From Gemmatimonas sp. (GTDB lineage: Bacteria > Gemmatimonadota > Gemmatimonadetes > Gemmatimonadales > Gemmatimonadaceae), in NCBI GenBank assembly GCA_011390935.1, contig JAABRL010000040.1, forward strand, positions 3,416 to 39,667: a stretch of 36,252 bases of DNA. Reading direction: 5' to 3'. The translations under genes and the position numbers were made by a program. Each line of letters starts with the position of its first letter. The stretch's first letter is position 1. Below the pieces are notes generated by a model. The model searched no databases. It had not been told where the DNA came from and saw only the letters and a program-made list of their open reading frames with translations. Shown piece after piece: positions 23,758 through 31,862 of the stretch.

Positions 23758-25407
23758 ATGGTGCGCGGGGACGTGCCGGTGCACGGCTGGTGGGACCGAA
23801 GCCTGGCCGTCTATCGGCTCGAGCTGCGAATCCAGCGTCGAGAGCCGGCGACGGTGCTGTACCTCCTGGTGTTCCTGCTCCTCACCTTCGGCTTCGTCTC
23901 GAGCGGTACGGTTGAGCTGGTGCGCGACCGCGGGGCGCTCCCCAAGCTGTCGCCGCTGGCGATCGCCTTGGCCATGGGCGGCCTGACGGCCTTCGGGCAG
24001 GTCATCACCACGATGATCACCGCCAGTGCGATCCTGCGCGACGCCGCAGGGCGCACGGACCATCTGCTCGCCACCACGGCACTGGACGGCCGAGCGTGGA
24101 TGCTGGGCCGATGGGCGGCGGCGAGCACGATCATGGTACTCGTATACGGCGGCTTGCTGGCTGGCGTGATGCTGGGGGCCGCCGCGCCGTGGGTGGAACG
24201 CGATGTTGCGTGGACCAGCGTGCTCCAGCGCGCGCTCTGGCCGTGGCTCACGATCACGGTGCCAACCACACTGGCGGTGGGGGCCGTGCTCACCGCAGCG
24301 GCCGTGCGGACGCGGACGCTGCTGGGAGTGCTGGCCGCAGCACTTGCGCTGCTCTTTCTCTGGCAGGGGTGTGAAGCGCTGGCCCGCACCAACCTGGCCG
24401 AGCCGTGGGGAACGCTGGTCGCCCTGATGGACCCGTTCGGGACGGTCGGCGTGCAACGTGTCGCGAGCGGCTGGTCTGAGGCGATGCGGGCGAGCTCGCC
24501 AGTGCCCGTGACGGGCCTCGTGGGCGCGAGTCGGCTCGTCTGGCTCGGCGTTGGCGGATTGGTCGCGGGCGTGACCCTGCGAAGCACGCGGGACGTTCTG
24601 GGCGTGCACGTACCCGACGGCCGCACGCGCACGAGGGGCGCCGCACCATCGCGCGACGCGCCGATCGCGAGGTTCGGTGGCTCACGGCTGGCCACGATCG
24701 CGACGTTCACCACGCGGTGGACGTGGCGCGAACGGGGCTGGCGTGTGGTCGCGCTGCTTGGTGTGCTGAACGTCTTCGCGCATGCCATCGGCGGGGATGC
24801 CGCGGACGTGCACGGCGTTGACGGCGGGCAGATCGTCGCCCTCGTGCGTGAACACGCGCGCCTGTTCCTCATTCTGCTCGCCACCATCTACGCTGGTGAA
24901 CTGCTGTGGCGTGACCAGGATCAGCGCGTGGTCGAGCTGGTGGAGAGCACGTCGGTGCGCACGGTGACGCTCGTTGGTGGGCGCCTGCTCGGGTTGATCG
25001 CGTCCCAGACCGTCCTCGTATCGGCGCTGCTGTTGGCCGGCACACTCGGGATGCTCGTGCGACACCGCACCCCGCTGTCGATCGGGCCGCTGGTGATCGG
25101 TGGCGCCCTGTGGGTGCTGCTGCCGTTCGTGCAGTGGCTGGTGCTGTCGCTTGCGGTGCACGTGGTCATTCGCCACAAGGTCATCGCGCACCTCACGCTC
25201 ATCGCAGGCTGGGTGGCGGCCGTTGCGCTCGACGCCAACGGTGTGACCTCTCCGTGGCTGCGCTTCGCTGACCCACCCGCGTTGATTGCCGGTGCGGCGC
25301 TGCCGATTCGTGAGGCGGCGATGCGGGCGCTGTGGTGGAGCAGCGTGAGCGCGGGACTGTTCGCGCTCACGCTGCTCGGGTGGAAGCGCGCTACTTCTCG
25401 ACGATGA
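23758..25407 (+). CDS. ABC-2-type permease with duplicated membrane halves
   Basis: A 549-residue membrane protein with about 12 hydrophobic segments in two similar halves. Each half starts with a short soluble stretch (WDRSLAVYRLELRIQRREP; TTRWTWRERGWRV), then six helices separated by a large loop after the first helix. The segment VLRDAAGRTDHLLATTALDGRAWMLGR, and later LLWRDQDQRVVELVESTSVRTVTLVGGRLLG, is the recurring linker seen in ABC-2 permeases of the type often fused to or adjacent to M1 aminopeptidases. No ATPase gene or peptidase domain is present here, so the nucleotide-binding partner must be elsewhere. It is co-transcribed with DUF983. The 3' end overlaps the convergent lipoprotein gene by 17 bases. 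Confidence 0.85.
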   Translation: MVRGDVPVHGWWDRSLAVYRLELRIQRREPATVLYLLVFLLLTFGFVSSGTVELVRDRGALPKLSPLAIALAMGGLTAFGQVITTMITASAILRDAAGRTDHLLATTALDGRAWMLGRWAAASTIMVLVYGGLLAGVMLGAAAPWVERDVAWTSVLQRALWPWLTITVPTTLAVGAVLTAAAVRTRTLLGVLAAALALLFLWQGCEALARTNLAEPWGTLVALMDPFGTVGVQRVASGWSEAMRASSPVPVTGLVGASRLVWLGVGGLVAGVTLRSTRDVLGVHVPDGRTRTRGAAPSRDAPIARFGGSRLATIATFTTRWTWRERGWRVVALLGVLNVFAHAIGGDAADVHGVDGGQIVALVREHARLFLILLATIYAGELLWRDQDQRVVELVESTSVRTVTLVGGRLLGLIASQTVLVSALLLAGTLGMLVRHRTPLSIGPLVIGGALWVLLPFVQWLVLSLAVHVVIRHKVIAHLTLIAGWVAAVALDANGVTSPWLRFADPPALIAGAALPIREAAMRALWWSSVSAGLFALTLLGWKRATSRR

Positions 25408-26362
25408 TCAGGAAGGGCGAGGCGGACCAGAAGCGCGTCGGGTCCGTGATGCGAACGCTCGCGCCGCGGAACGAACCATCGTTGTCCTTGCGCTCGGCTT
25501 CAATCAGGCCAGCGTCGTGGCGTGAGACGATGCGATAGCTGCGGTCGGTGCGAGGCAGCGGAATCGTGAGCGTCTCGCGCTTGTCCGCAAGTGTGAAGTA
25601 CGACTCGTCGAGGTTGCGCTCGGGCACGAGCGTCTCGCCAATACGCGTGACGAGCAGGATGCGCGTGCCCCCCTCCTCGCGCACGATCTTGCGATCCTTC
25701 AGCTGCTGCTTGGTGCCCACCGTGTAGAACACGCGATTGGCGCTCGTCTGCACTTGCAGCACCGTATCAGCGAGGGCGGTCTTCTCCTCGGCGAGTCGCA
25801 CGTTGGCTTCGCGCAGTTCGCGCAACTCCGTTTCGAACGCGGCGATCTCGCGGTCTCGCAGTTCGAGCCGTGACTGCAGATCCGTGAGCAGCTGCGCGGT
25901 GGTACTCGACTCGCCGCGCATACCCACGAGGGAGTCGCGGGTGCGTGCGAGTTCGGCGGTGCGCGCGTTCAGGCGCTGGCGCAGTGTCTTGAGGCGGGCG
26001 AGGATGTCTTCGCGTGCGGCCGCAGCCTGCGCACGGCCGCTTTCATCACCCGTCTGCGGCTTCACCGTTGACGTGAGACCACGCACCTGTCGCAGCTCGG
26101 CGTCAATCTGTTCGGCGAACTTGCTCGCTTCGACGAGCTCCTGGAGCGCCCGATCCTTCTCGCCATCGGCACCGCCCACAATCGCGGCGAGGGAGTCGCG
26201 TGTGGCCGTGGCGGCCGCCAACTCGACCGCGAGGCGCTCGGCTTCCGCGATCGCTTTCGTATCCTGACAGGCCGACAGCGTCAGCACAGTTACCAGCACG
26301 CCGGCAACGGCGCGTGCCACTCGGACACGCGAGATGGGGCGAAGATCGACAGACATGGACAT
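25391..26362 (-). CDS. Coiled-coil lipoprotein of unknown function
   Basis: A 323-residue predicted lipoprotein (lipobox LTLSAC). Residues about 30-200 are almost entirely helical, heptad-rich and charged (for example LKTLRQRLNARTAELARTRDSL, LRDREIAAFETELRELREAN), so they should form a long coiled coil. The C-terminal 120 residues form a compact beta-rich domain (RVFYTVGTKQQLKDRKIV, RSYRIVSRHDAGLI, FWSASPFLIIVEK). I do not recognise a named family. Structural or envelope-bridging roles fit coiled-coil lipoproteins but are not shown. ATG 26362 is chosen for the compact signal peptide; ATG 26356 is equally possible. A CRP-like palindrome lies about 130 bases upstream. Confidence 0.82.
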   Translation of the reverse strand: MSMSVDLRPISRVRVARAVAGVLVTVLTLSACQDTKAIAEAERLAVELAAATATRDSLAAIVGGADGEKDRALQELVEASKFAEQIDAELRQVRGLTSTVKPQTGDESGRAQAAAAREDILARLKTLRQRLNARTAELARTRDSLVGMRGESSTTAQLLTDLQSRLELRDREIAAFETELRELREANVRLAEEKTALADTVLQVQTSANRVFYTVGTKQQLKDRKIVREEGGTRILLVTRIGETLVPERNLDESYFTLADKRETLTIPLPRTDRSYRIVSRHDAGLIEAERKDNDGSFRGASVRITDPTRFWSASPFLIIVEK

Positions 26363-26489
26363 AAAGGACCGATGATGTTGAGGCCGGGCTGGTAGCACCC
26401 GTGGGGCGGACTGCCCGCGTGGCCGACGGCAAGCCGATGCTCGTGGAGATCGGCCCACGCAATCGTACCCCTACATGATGCACGTTGGA

Positions 26490-26505
26490 TGTGACGAACG
26501 TCACC
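26490..26505. promoter_or_regulatory. CRP-like palindrome
   Basis: TGTGACGAACGTCACC fits TGTGA-N6-TCACA except for the last base, and its core GTGACGAACGTCAC is a perfect inverted repeat apart from two central bases. It lies between the thermonuclease stop and the coiled-coil lipoprotein gene, about 130 bases before that gene's ATG. A CRP/FNR-family regulator could bind here, or the palindrome may only be an RNA hairpin after the thermonuclease gene. Confidence 0.35.
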
Positions 26506-26511
26506 CTCGGT

Positions 26512-27108
26512 TCAGCAGTCGCCTCGTTTATGGGCGATCGGTTCGCAGGTGAAGCGACCGTCCTGCCAGAGGCCACGGCGAGTTGCGCGTGCCTCGGTCA
26601 CGGCCGCTCGGATGGCGTCGATGTAGCGTACGTTGGGCGGGAAGACCACGGCGACCGCCCAGCCGTCGCGGGCATGCTCGAGGTTCACATGAAGGCCGCC
26701 GCTGGGCGCGCTGAAGACATGGGCGAGCGTGCGCTGGTACCGATCCAGTCGCTGGACGTCGAACTCCAACCAGACGGTGTCGCCACGCGTGAGCCGAGCG
26801 CGCAACGCATCGCGCGAGCGCGTGCCGAAGGGCACCTGCTCCATCTCTGGCGCGTCGAGCAGGAGCAGCCGCACGCGCCCTTGTTCGGCGCAGCGTATGG
26901 AATCGCCGTCCGAGACGGCGGTGATGACGCAGCGCTCCCGTGAAGTGCTCGTCGCGACGGTGGGTGGCGTACTCGTGGTTGCGACGCGTTCGCGGGGAGC
27001 ACGCGGCGTCGTGCCCTCGTTGCCAACGGCTGCATCTGCTCGGTCATCGCTCCCCGAGGGCACACACGCGGCGCACAGCAGTACAGCCAACATCACGCGG
27101 GCAGTCAT
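26512..27108 (-). CDS. Thermonuclease (staphylococcal nuclease family) lipoprotein
   Basis: A 198-residue exported protein with lipobox LLCAAC and a threonine-rich linker, then an SNase domain. Visible catalytic features are D in VSDGDSIRC, the R and D of VRLLLLDAPEME (matching R35/D40/E43 of staphylococcal nuclease) and R in DRYQRTLAHVF (matching R87). It would cut DNA or RNA at the cell surface, with calcium as in the family. It is the third gene of the S9-DUF218-SNase operon; its ATG overlaps the DUF218 stop (ATGA). A nutritional or DNA-scavenging role is plausible. Confidence 0.93.
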   Translation of the reverse strand: MTARVMLAVLLCAACVPSGSDDRADAAVGNEGTTPRAPRERVATTSTPPTVATSTSRERCVITAVSDGDSIRCAEQGRVRLLLLDAPEMEQVPFGTRSRDALRARLTRGDTVWLEFDVQRLDRYQRTLAHVFSAPSGGLHVNLEHARDGWAVAVVFPPNVRYIDAIRAAVTEARATRRGLWQDGRFTCEPIAHKRGDC

Positions 27109-27938
27109 CGCCAGCCTCTCGCGCGGTACACCACCAGGCCGACGGCTTCATGGATGGCGGCGCGCGCGACGGTGAGTCGGGCGCCGCTGCTGCCGAGATT
27201 CGTGAGGGCGACGTCGCGTGAGGTGGCTGGTGCGCAGGTCACGGTGAGTCCTGTGGCTTCCAGGGTGGTACAGGCGCGTCGTGCGTGCAGCGGCGAGGTG
27301 ACCACGCGCACGTGCGTCCAACGTTGCGTGCGCGCGAGCGCGGCAAAGGCGAGGCTTTCGGTGTAGGTGTTCGTCACGCCCTGCACCACGTGCGGCTGCG
27401 CGCCACCGCCCAGCAGCGCGACGAGGCGCCGCTGATCGGCGCCGCTGGTGATGACGCGCCCGCGTACCGCGCGCGCCTGTTCGGACAGCGCGACGTGCGG
27501 AATGCCGAGGCGCTGCGCGTCATCGAGCGCGCTGACGAGGCGCGTGAGGGCGATGTCGCCAATGTGGCCGGCGTCGGTCATGGCGCCGGAGTACACGACC
27601 ACGGCGTCAGCCAGCGGCCCCGGTGCGTCGGCGCGCAGCAGGGCGAGCGCGGGCCGCTCGATGAGCGGGGTGTACGCCACCAGCAGAAACACGACGAGGG
27701 CGGCAACGCTGGGAAGCCACAGCCACCAGGCGAGCCGAGTGCGTGCCACGGTCGCACCGACAAGCAGGGCCCCGAGCCGGAGCGACGCATCGCGCACACT
27801 GAGCGCATCGGCCAGGCCCAGCGTCAGCGCGACTTCCATCGCGCCAAGCACGAGCGCCGCGCCGCAGGTGACCACAACCCACCCCGGCCGAACGCGACCG
27901 GGGTGGGGCAAGGCAATCGGACCGTGGTCGAGACTCAC
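27105..27938 (-). CDS. DUF218 (YdcF/SanA-like) membrane protein
   Basis: A 277-residue protein with about three N-terminal hydrophobic segments (WVVVTCGAALVLGAMEVALTL, LGALLVGATVA, SVAALVVFLLVAYTP). A periplasmic DUF218 domain follows, recognised by ADAVVVYSGAMTDAG at its start, NTYTESLAFAALARTQ (the conserved N-T-x-E/S segment) and VVTSPLHARRA. DUF218 proteins such as SanA and YdcF act in envelope integrity or bind S-adenosylmethionine, with the mechanism unclear. The GTG start at 27938 overlaps the S9 peptidase stop (GTGA), so the longer frame upstream is ignored. It sits between a secreted peptidase and a secreted nuclease. Confidence 0.88.
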   Translation of the reverse strand: MSLDHGPIALPHPGRVRPGWVVVTCGAALVLGAMEVALTLGLADALSVRDASLRLGALLVGATVARTRLAWWLWLPSVAALVVFLLVAYTPLIERPALALLRADAPGPLADAVVVYSGAMTDAGHIGDIALTRLVSALDDAQRLGIPHVALSEQARAVRGRVITSGADQRRLVALLGGGAQPHVVQGVTNTYTESLAFAALARTQRWTHVRVVTSPLHARRACTTLEATGLTVTCAPATSRDVALTNLGSSGARLTVARAAIHEAVGLVVYRARGWR

Positions 27939-30037
27939 TCCTGCGAGATCGAGGCGCCGCCCGGCTTGCCCGGTGGGGCCTTCCACCGGTCGAACCAGCT
28001 GCGCAGGAATGCCTGGGTGCGCAGGAAGTTGGACGGCGTGCTGCTCGTGCCGTGCCACTCGTTGTTGAAGCGCACCATCGCCGTTGGCACCTTGAGCACC
28101 TTGAGCGCCTCGTAGAACTCCTCCGTCTGCGGCATCGGCGTGCGCAGGTCGTTCACGCCGGTCATGAGCATGGTCGGGGTCTTCACGTTGCCCACATACA
28201 TGAGCGGCGAGCGACGCAGGTGCTCCGACGGATCATCCCAGGGGAACTTCTCGAAGTTGCGATACCATGACGAGCCGTCGGTGGTGCCCACGAAGCTCAG
28301 CCAGTTGGTGACCGGGCAGTTCGCGCTCGCAGCCGCAAAGCGATTCGTGTGCCCCACGATCCAGCTCGTGAGTACACCGCCGCCCGAACAGCCGAAGACA
28401 TAGAGCCGGTTCTCATCGACGTAGCCGCGCTTGAGCAGCGAGTCCACACCGATCATGAGGTCGTCGTAGTCCTTCCCGGGATACGCGTTCTTGATGGCGT
28501 TGCCGAACGCCGAGCCGTACCCGGTGGAGCCGCGCGGATTGGTGTACAGCAGCACGTAGCCGTGGGCCGCGTGATCCTGCCGCGCGAAGCTGAAGCCCAC
28601 GTTGTACATGCTGTGCGGGCCGCCATGAATCTCGAGCATGAGCGGATACTTCTTCGCCGGATCGAAATCGGGCGGCTTCACGATCCATCCCTGAATGCGC
28701 ATGCCGTCCACCGACGTGTACCAGATTTCTTCGGTGGTGGCGAGAGTTTTGCCGGCGAGCAGTTCGCCGTTGATGTCGGTCAGCTGCCGACGTTGCGTCG
28801 GGGTCCGCACGTCAAACACGACAATGTTGGCGTGTTCCGTGGGCGTGGAGCGCAGCCCTGCCACCAGTCCACTGCGGCTCATGTCGCTCATGGTCAGTAC
28901 GTGCGCCCCTTCCGTGACGACGCGATGCTGCCCGGTGATCGACACGTAATGCAGGTTGCTGGCGCCGTTCTCCTGCACGGTGAAGTACACGCCGCGTCCG
29001 TCAGCCGCCCACGTGAGTCCGGCCGGCGAGCGGTCGAGCGTCGGCGTGAGGTTGCGCACGTTGCTGCCGTCGGCGTCCATCAGATACAGCGATGCGTCCT
29101 GCCACGTGGCATCGGTCGAGTCATAGCCGGCATACGCGATGAGGCGACCGTCCGGCGACGGCACCGGATTGTTGTCCGGGCCGCGACGTGTGGTGAGCTG
29201 CTTCGTGTCGCCGCTCGCCACGTCCACGCGATAGATGTCGGACTCGCGCCAGGCGTACTCCCAGTCCTCGCTGCGGTTGCCCGCAAAGAGCAGCGCCTTG
29301 CCGTCGGGGGTCCAGCGTCCGCCCGTGTGGTTCCAGTCGCCGCTGGTGACCTGACGCGGCGTGCCCCCGTCGGCCGACACCACGAACAGGTGCGTCGCGC
29401 CTTCCGGCAGGAACCCCTGCCGATCGGCACGATACTTCACACTGGTGACCACCCGGGGGGCTTCTGTCCACTTGGCCCCCTTCGGCGCGGCGGGCATGTC
29501 GAGCGGCCAGCTCTCGCGTTTCGCGACCAGCATCTGGAAGGCCAGGTGCTTCCCGTCGGGCGACCACGAAATCCCGCTCGGCGATTCGACGAGGCGCGTG
29601 ATCTGCGACGTCGCGCCCTCGGCGTCCATCCAACGAACAAACAGCTGCGATCCGCCGGGCTCACCGGGCGCGAGGTAGGCAATGCGCGTGCCGTCCGGTG
29701 ACCACGTCGCGCTTGACCCCTTCACCAGGAAGCGGTTTCGCGTGCCGTCCGCGTTCATCAACCACAGGGCGGATTCACGCTTGTCGTTGACGCCGTCAAT
29801 CCACGTGCGTGTATAGAGCACCTGCCGGCCGTCCGGCGACAGCTGCGGGTTGCTCACGTCCTGCCAGTTGAGATAGTCGGCGATGGTGAGACGGTCGCTG
29901 CGCATGGCGCCTTCGCCCGTGGGGCTTTGGGCGCGTATGGAGGGGCCGAGGCAGGGCACGAGGAGAGCGGCCACACACAGCAGTGCAGGCGCGGCCCATC
30001 GGCGCGTGGGGCAAGGCGCGGTGAGTACGATGCGCAT
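27935..30037 (-). CDS. Prolyl oligopeptidase family (S9) secreted serine peptidase
   Basis: A 700-residue exported enzyme with a signal peptide (cleavage near RAQS). The N-terminal half is a beta-propeller of WD/TolB-like strands (PQLSPDGRQVLYTRTWIDG, SWSPDGKHLAFQ, PSPDGRLIAYAGY). The C-terminal half is an alpha/beta-hydrolase with the nucleophile S551 in FGCSGGG, the acid in GVNDLRTPMP and the histidine in NEWHGTSS. The oxyanion-side motif LEIHGGPHSM is intact. It resembles acylaminoacyl- or dipeptidyl-peptidases that digest exported peptides. The strong Shine-Dalgarno GGAGGAA sits five bases before the ATG. It leads the operon with DUF218 and thermonuclease. Confidence 0.95.
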   Translation of the reverse strand: MRIVLTAPCPTRRWAAPALLCVAALLVPCLGPSIRAQSPTGEGAMRSDRLTIADYLNWQDVSNPQLSPDGRQVLYTRTWIDGVNDKRESALWLMNADGTRNRFLVKGSSATWSPDGTRIAYLAPGEPGGSQLFVRWMDAEGATSQITRLVESPSGISWSPDGKHLAFQMLVAKRESWPLDMPAAPKGAKWTEAPRVVTSVKYRADRQGFLPEGATHLFVVSADGGTPRQVTSGDWNHTGGRWTPDGKALLFAGNRSEDWEYAWRESDIYRVDVASGDTKQLTTRRGPDNNPVPSPDGRLIAYAGYDSTDATWQDASLYLMDADGSNVRNLTPTLDRSPAGLTWAADGRGVYFTVQENGASNLHYVSITGQHRVVTEGAHVLTMSDMSRSGLVAGLRSTPTEHANIVVFDVRTPTQRRQLTDINGELLAGKTLATTEEIWYTSVDGMRIQGWIVKPPDFDPAKKYPLMLEIHGGPHSMYNVGFSFARQDHAAHGYVLLYTNPRGSTGYGSAFGNAIKNAYPGKDYDDLMIGVDSLLKRGYVDENRLYVFGCSGGGVLTSWIVGHTNRFAAASANCPVTNWLSFVGTTDGSSWYRNFEKFPWDDPSEHLRRSPLMYVGNVKTPTMLMTGVNDLRTPMPQTEEFYEALKVLKVPTAMVRFNNEWHGTSSTPSNFLRTQAFLRSWFDRWKAPPGKPGGASISQE

Positions 30038-30105
30038 GGATTCCTCCGGGGGGACAACGGCGGGGGCGATCGGACGGCCCGATCTCCCTTCACGATGCAG
30101 CGCGA

Positions 30106-30498
30106 TCAGTTGCCGCGGTAGGTCACGGAAAATCCGCCGGTCTCCGACACGGACACCGACGCCAGCGTCGGCCCAAGCGTCCGGATGGGCGACTCGAGCG
30201 CCCGCCAGATCCAGACGGCCAACCGCTCACTGGTGGGATTCTCGAGGCCGGCGACTTCGTTCAGCACGCGGTGGTCGAGTGCCTCCTGTACTGGCGCCCA
30301 CACGGCGTGCAGGGCGGCAAAATCGAGCACCCATCCGGTGTGCGGGTCGATGGGGCCGAGCACGACCACGCGGACGCTGAAGGTGTGGCCATGCATGCGC
30401 CCGCAGGGGTGGTCCGTCGCAACTGACGGAAGCCAGCGAGCACTGGCAAGCGCAAACTCGGCGGAGAGTTCCGCCGTAGGGCCTGGGGCGTCGGTCAG
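30106..30498 (-). CDS. queD: 6-carboxytetrahydropterin synthase homologue (QueD family), probable CTG start
   Basis: A 130-residue homologue of QueD, which converts dihydroneopterin triphosphate to 6-carboxytetrahydropterin in queuosine synthesis. Present are HPCGRMHGH (C32 as the catalytic Cys; H36 and H38 as zinc ligands), HTGWVLDFA, ALDHRVLN, GLENPTSERLA and SETGGFSVTYRG, all matching E. coli QueD. An ATG at 30396 would begin at MHGH and lose the Cys. Extending in frame gives a CTG at 30498 that overlaps the upstream NlpC stop as CTGA, and no ATG, GTG or TTG lies between. The extended N terminus reads FALASARWLP where E. coli has FTFEAAHRLP, so the first zinc ligand (H16) appears as R21. 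Either the protein is catalytically altered or the alignment shifts by a residue. Confidence 0.82.
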   Translation of the reverse strand: MTDAPGPTAELSAEFALASARWLPSVATDHPCGRMHGHTFSVRVVVLGPIDPHTGWVLDFAALHAVWAPVQEALDHRVLNEVAGLENPTSERLAVWIWRALESPIRTLGPTLASVSVSETGGFSVTYRGN

Positions 30499-31193
30499 CG
30501 TCGGTCGCGCGACGCGGCGGTGGTGTCGCCGCCCGTGATGCCGAGGGAGTCGAGGTACGCGAACACACTGTCGTAGCGCGCCACGACGAAGTCACCGTCC
30601 ACCAACCGCCGCACGCCCTTCCATTCGCGAACCAGCGAGGAAGACTTCACGTCGAGCGAGCTTTCGATGACTTTGCGCTTGGACGTGCTGGCGTGAATGA
30701 AGCGTCCCTCGCCCACGTACATGCCAATGTGCGTGATGCGCGAGCCTTTCCCGAAGGTGAGCAGATCACCTGGGCGCATGACGTCCCGATCCTTCGGAAT
30801 CTCGCGTCCCATGCGCGCCTGCTCCTGCGCCGTACGCGGGAGGCTGATATCGAAGGCCGACACGATGTGCCGAATGAGTGCGCTGCAGTCGAGCCCGCGA
30901 AGTGGGTTGTTCCCGCCGAACAGATACCGAATCCCGATGGATTCCTTCGCGCGAGATACCATGGAGTCGCGCAGCGCGCCAACGGATGCCGACAGGCCCG
31001 AGAAGGCGCGCGGCCGGGCGACTTCTCCCACCAACCTCGGTACCGCGGTCACATCGGTTTCCCGACCCGATTCGCGCATCTCGCCAGCAGACGCTGCTCC
31101 CACCTGAGCCTTCAGCGGCGCGCTTACTGCCAAGGCGGCAGCGACGACGGCGACACGAAGCGGGCGGGGAGAGACGCGGGCGAGTCGAGGCAC
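30495..31193 (-). CDS. NlpC/P60 family peptidoglycan endopeptidase
   Basis: A 232-residue exported cysteine peptidase. The signal peptide VSPRPLRVAVVAAALAVSAPLKAQ is followed by a linker, then the NlpC/P60 fold: GIRYLFGGNNPLRGLDCSALIRHIV with the nucleophile C103 in LDCSAL, PGDLLTFGKG, and the histidine in RITHIGMYVGEGRFIHAS. It probably cleaves the peptide stem of peptidoglycan. The GTG at 31193 gives a standard-length signal peptide; ATG 31241 would add 16 basic residues and is a real alternative. Its stop overlaps the proposed CTG start of queD. Confidence 0.9.
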   Translation of the reverse strand: MPRLARVSPRPLRVAVVAAALAVSAPLKAQVGAASAGEMRESGRETDVTAVPRLVGEVARPRAFSGLSASVGALRDSMVSRAKESIGIRYLFGGNNPLRGLDCSALIRHIVSAFDISLPRTAQEQARMGREIPKDRDVMRPGDLLTFGKGSRITHIGMYVGEGRFIHASTSKRKVIESSLDVKSSSLVREWKGVRRLVDGDFVVARYDSVFAYLDSLGITGGDTTAASRDRR

Positions 31194-31353
31194 GGTGCGG
31201 GGTAAGGGGGACGAGCGTTTGGGTGGCCATCTGGCGGGCATCCGTGAAGACGACCAGCGGCACCCACAACGCAACTAATGTACGCGGCCTCCTCCTCTGG
31301 CGCGAGTCCCACATACCCACCCGGGGAGCGGCGTCCGTCTTCCGACGCCCCGA

Positions 31354-31707
31354 TCAGCCCTCCGGGGTCTCCGCCAGCGCGACCTGCTCGGAAAGCGTCC
31401 CCCGCTGCACCCGGCGGTGGGACCCGTGCCATGCGACCACGCCGTCCCGGAGAACGAACGCCTGTGGCGACTCATGCCGGATGCCCAGCGTGGACTCGAT
31501 CTCGTTCGAGAGCGGTCGCTGGGACAGTACATCGACCAGATAGACGGGGATGTCCGGGTGGTCGCTGCTGAAGGCCGAGACCTCGTCGAGCGCCATGGAC
31601 GACAGGCCACAGGTGGGGCTGTGCTTGTAGAGCACCGCCACGGGGGTATCCCGCAAGCGTGATTCCCAGGCGCTTCGAACCTCGGCGGCGGAACGGACAA
31701 TCGACAT
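31354..31707 (-). CDS. ytxJ: YtxJ-like bacillithiol-system thioredoxin-fold protein (DUF2847)
   Basis: A 117-residue cytoplasmic thioredoxin-fold protein. VAVLYKHSPTCGLSS with C33 is the signature of YtxJ, a monothiol protein that removes bacillithiol from protein thiols; it lacks the second Cys of thioredoxin. Strand VYLVDVLSQRPLSNEI and the cis-proline region HESPQAFVLRDGVV follow. If the assignment is right, the host should make bacillithiol rather than, or in addition to, glutathione. No other bacillithiol gene is in view. It precedes the NlpC gene on the same strand with a gap of over 100 bases. Confidence 0.9.
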   Translation of the reverse strand: MSIVRSAAEVRSAWESRLRDTPVAVLYKHSPTCGLSSMALDEVSAFSSDHPDIPVYLVDVLSQRPLSNEIESTLGIRHESPQAFVLRDGVVAWHGSHRRVQRGTLSEQVALAETPEG

Positions 31708-31862
31708 GAGAGATGCGGACAGGTGGATGAGGAGTGCTCGACGCGCTCGTTGGGAAACTTCGACGGATGCGCGCAGGGGGACAATGTCATGGGGAACGAT
31801 TGTGAGCCGGACGGACTACTTCCCTCCAGACCTGCCACTCGCTTCCCCCACGCTGCCAGCAC

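Noticed and set aside
28349..29701. Plus-strand frame (450 codons) opposite the S9 peptidase
   Set aside because: The peptidase has signal peptide, propeller strands and catalytic triad; the plus-strand product shows no domain.
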